Source: CALOBA01 sp942491465 (GTDB taxonomy: Bacteria > Pseudomonadota > Gammaproteobacteria > Chromatiales > Chromatiaceae). Taken from it: DNA of 64,000 nt. The DNA is taken from positions 124,001-188,000 of the forward strand of contig CALOBA010000045.1 of NCBI GenBank assembly GCA_942491465.1, in the 5' to 3' direction. Every line of letters starts with the position of its first letter. The first letter of the stretch is position 1. The position numbers and the translations under genes are program-made. A model generated the notes under the pieces. It was not told the origin of the DNA and searched no databases. It saw only the letters and a program-made list of their open reading frames with translations. This document shows, one piece after another, positions 63,614 through 64,000 of this stretch.

Positions 63614-64000
63614 ATGATCCGGTTTCTCCATGTCCCACATGTCCCAAGCCTGCCTCGGTCTGTTGCCTGCGCCGCCGCTGCGGTGGTGGCGCTCCTGGCC
63701 TGTCTGTTCGTGAGCGCCGGGCCCGTCGCCGCCGAGCGCTGGCACGGGGCGCTGCAAGGCGGCGGTTCGCTGCAGGTCGATCCGCGCACCCACCGGGCCG
63801 TTCGAGATTACGACGGCGTGGAGCGGCCGGCCTGGGACGGGGTGCATCGGCTGCAAGACGGCTCGACGGTGATCATCCGCGACGGCATCGCGGTGCCGAC
63901 CGAGCAGATGTATCGGGCCTGGGAGGGCGGCGGCGGGGCGCAGGCGACCTTCGCCGAGCGTTACTGCGATCAGCTCGCGCGTAAGACCTGCGGCTTCGAC
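63614..64000 (+). CDS. Hypothetical secreted protein (cut by the window edge)
   Basis: From the ATG at 63614 the frame is open to the end of the window (129 codons seen). It begins with a signal peptide ('SVACAAAAVVALLACLFVSA', cleavage probably after 'VAA'). The mature part contains 'GGGSLQVDPRTHRAVRDYDG', 'WDGVHRLQDGSTVIIRDGIA' and two cysteines in 'YCDQLARKTCGFD'. I do not recognise a named family. It is probably periplasmic or outer-membrane associated. Confidence 0.6.
   Translation, partial: MIRFLHVPHVPSLPRSVACAAAAVVALLACLFVSAGPVAAERWHGALQGGGSLQVDPRTHRAVRDYDGVERPAWDGVHRLQDGSTVIIRDGIAVPTEQMYRAWEGGGGAQATFAERYCDQLARKTCGFD

Overview
The window is high-GC DNA from a gammaproteobacterium, most likely a Chromatiales (purple sulfur bacterium)-type genome. 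That placement is an inference. It rests on the order ndk-rlmN-pilF-rodZ-hisS-yfgM-bamB-der, a complete System I cytochrome c maturation operon, a moxR/bat operon, a short LOV photoreceptor and a PEP-CTERM remnant. No photosynthesis gene and no RNA gene is visible, so the placement is not proven.

Layout. (1) 1-2.7 kb is a graveyard of mobile DNA: an integron attC site at the very edge, a possible group II intron remnant, two opposed fragments of REP-associated (RAYT) transposases with a PEP-CTERM tail between them, an IS630-type fragment and a (GACAAC)n array. (2) 2.7-11.1 kb, minus strand, is the conserved housekeeping operon ndk>rlmN>pilF>rodZ>hisS>yfgM>bamB>der, lacking the usual ispG. (3) 11.3-15.5 kb, plus strand, holds a DHH phosphoesterase, a GT4 glycosyltransferase and a PiT phosphate transporter. 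(4) 15.5-18.8 kb, minus, is a DUF4062-STAND ATPase-TPR gene broken by one frameshift. (5) 19.1-27.4 kb, minus, is the operon moxR>DUF58>DUF4381>batA>batB>batC>batD; batC carries a long poly-Gln tract and a frameshift. (6) 27.6-36.7 kb is a polysaccharide cluster with three GT4 glycosyltransferases, an alpha/alpha-toroid protein, a flippase, a membrane-anchored methyltransferase and a truncated four-helix-bundle gene ending in Asp-Asn repeats. (7) 36.8-44.1 kb, minus, is ccmABCDEFGHI. (8) 44.5-49.5 kb holds an MFS transporter, an SRPBCC protein, a short LOV protein, three miniature repeats, crcB-DUF190 and serS. (9) 49.7-51.9 kb, minus, is a secreted-protein pair including a LruC-domain protein. 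(10) 52.1-54.4 kb is groES-groEL under a perfect CIRCE operator with a clear terminator. (11) 54.4-61.0 kb is a probable anti-phage island: a compact PARIS-like AAA ATPase/DUF4435 pair, a small membrane protein and a 1433-residue NACHT protein with fourteen WD40 repeats. (12) 61-64 kb contains a decayed IS1182-type transposase, an internally deleted VapC toxin, a hypothetical membrane protein, another miniature repeat and a secreted protein cut by the window edge.

The most interesting material is the 54.4-61.0 kb island, together with the DUF4062-STAND gene at 15.5 kb, and the miniature-repeat landscape. The repeats comprise three inverted-repeat families; one has two near-identical copies in opposite orientation about 32.5 kb apart. 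They also include a hexamer array that occurs both alone and as the coding 3' end of a four-helix-bundle gene.
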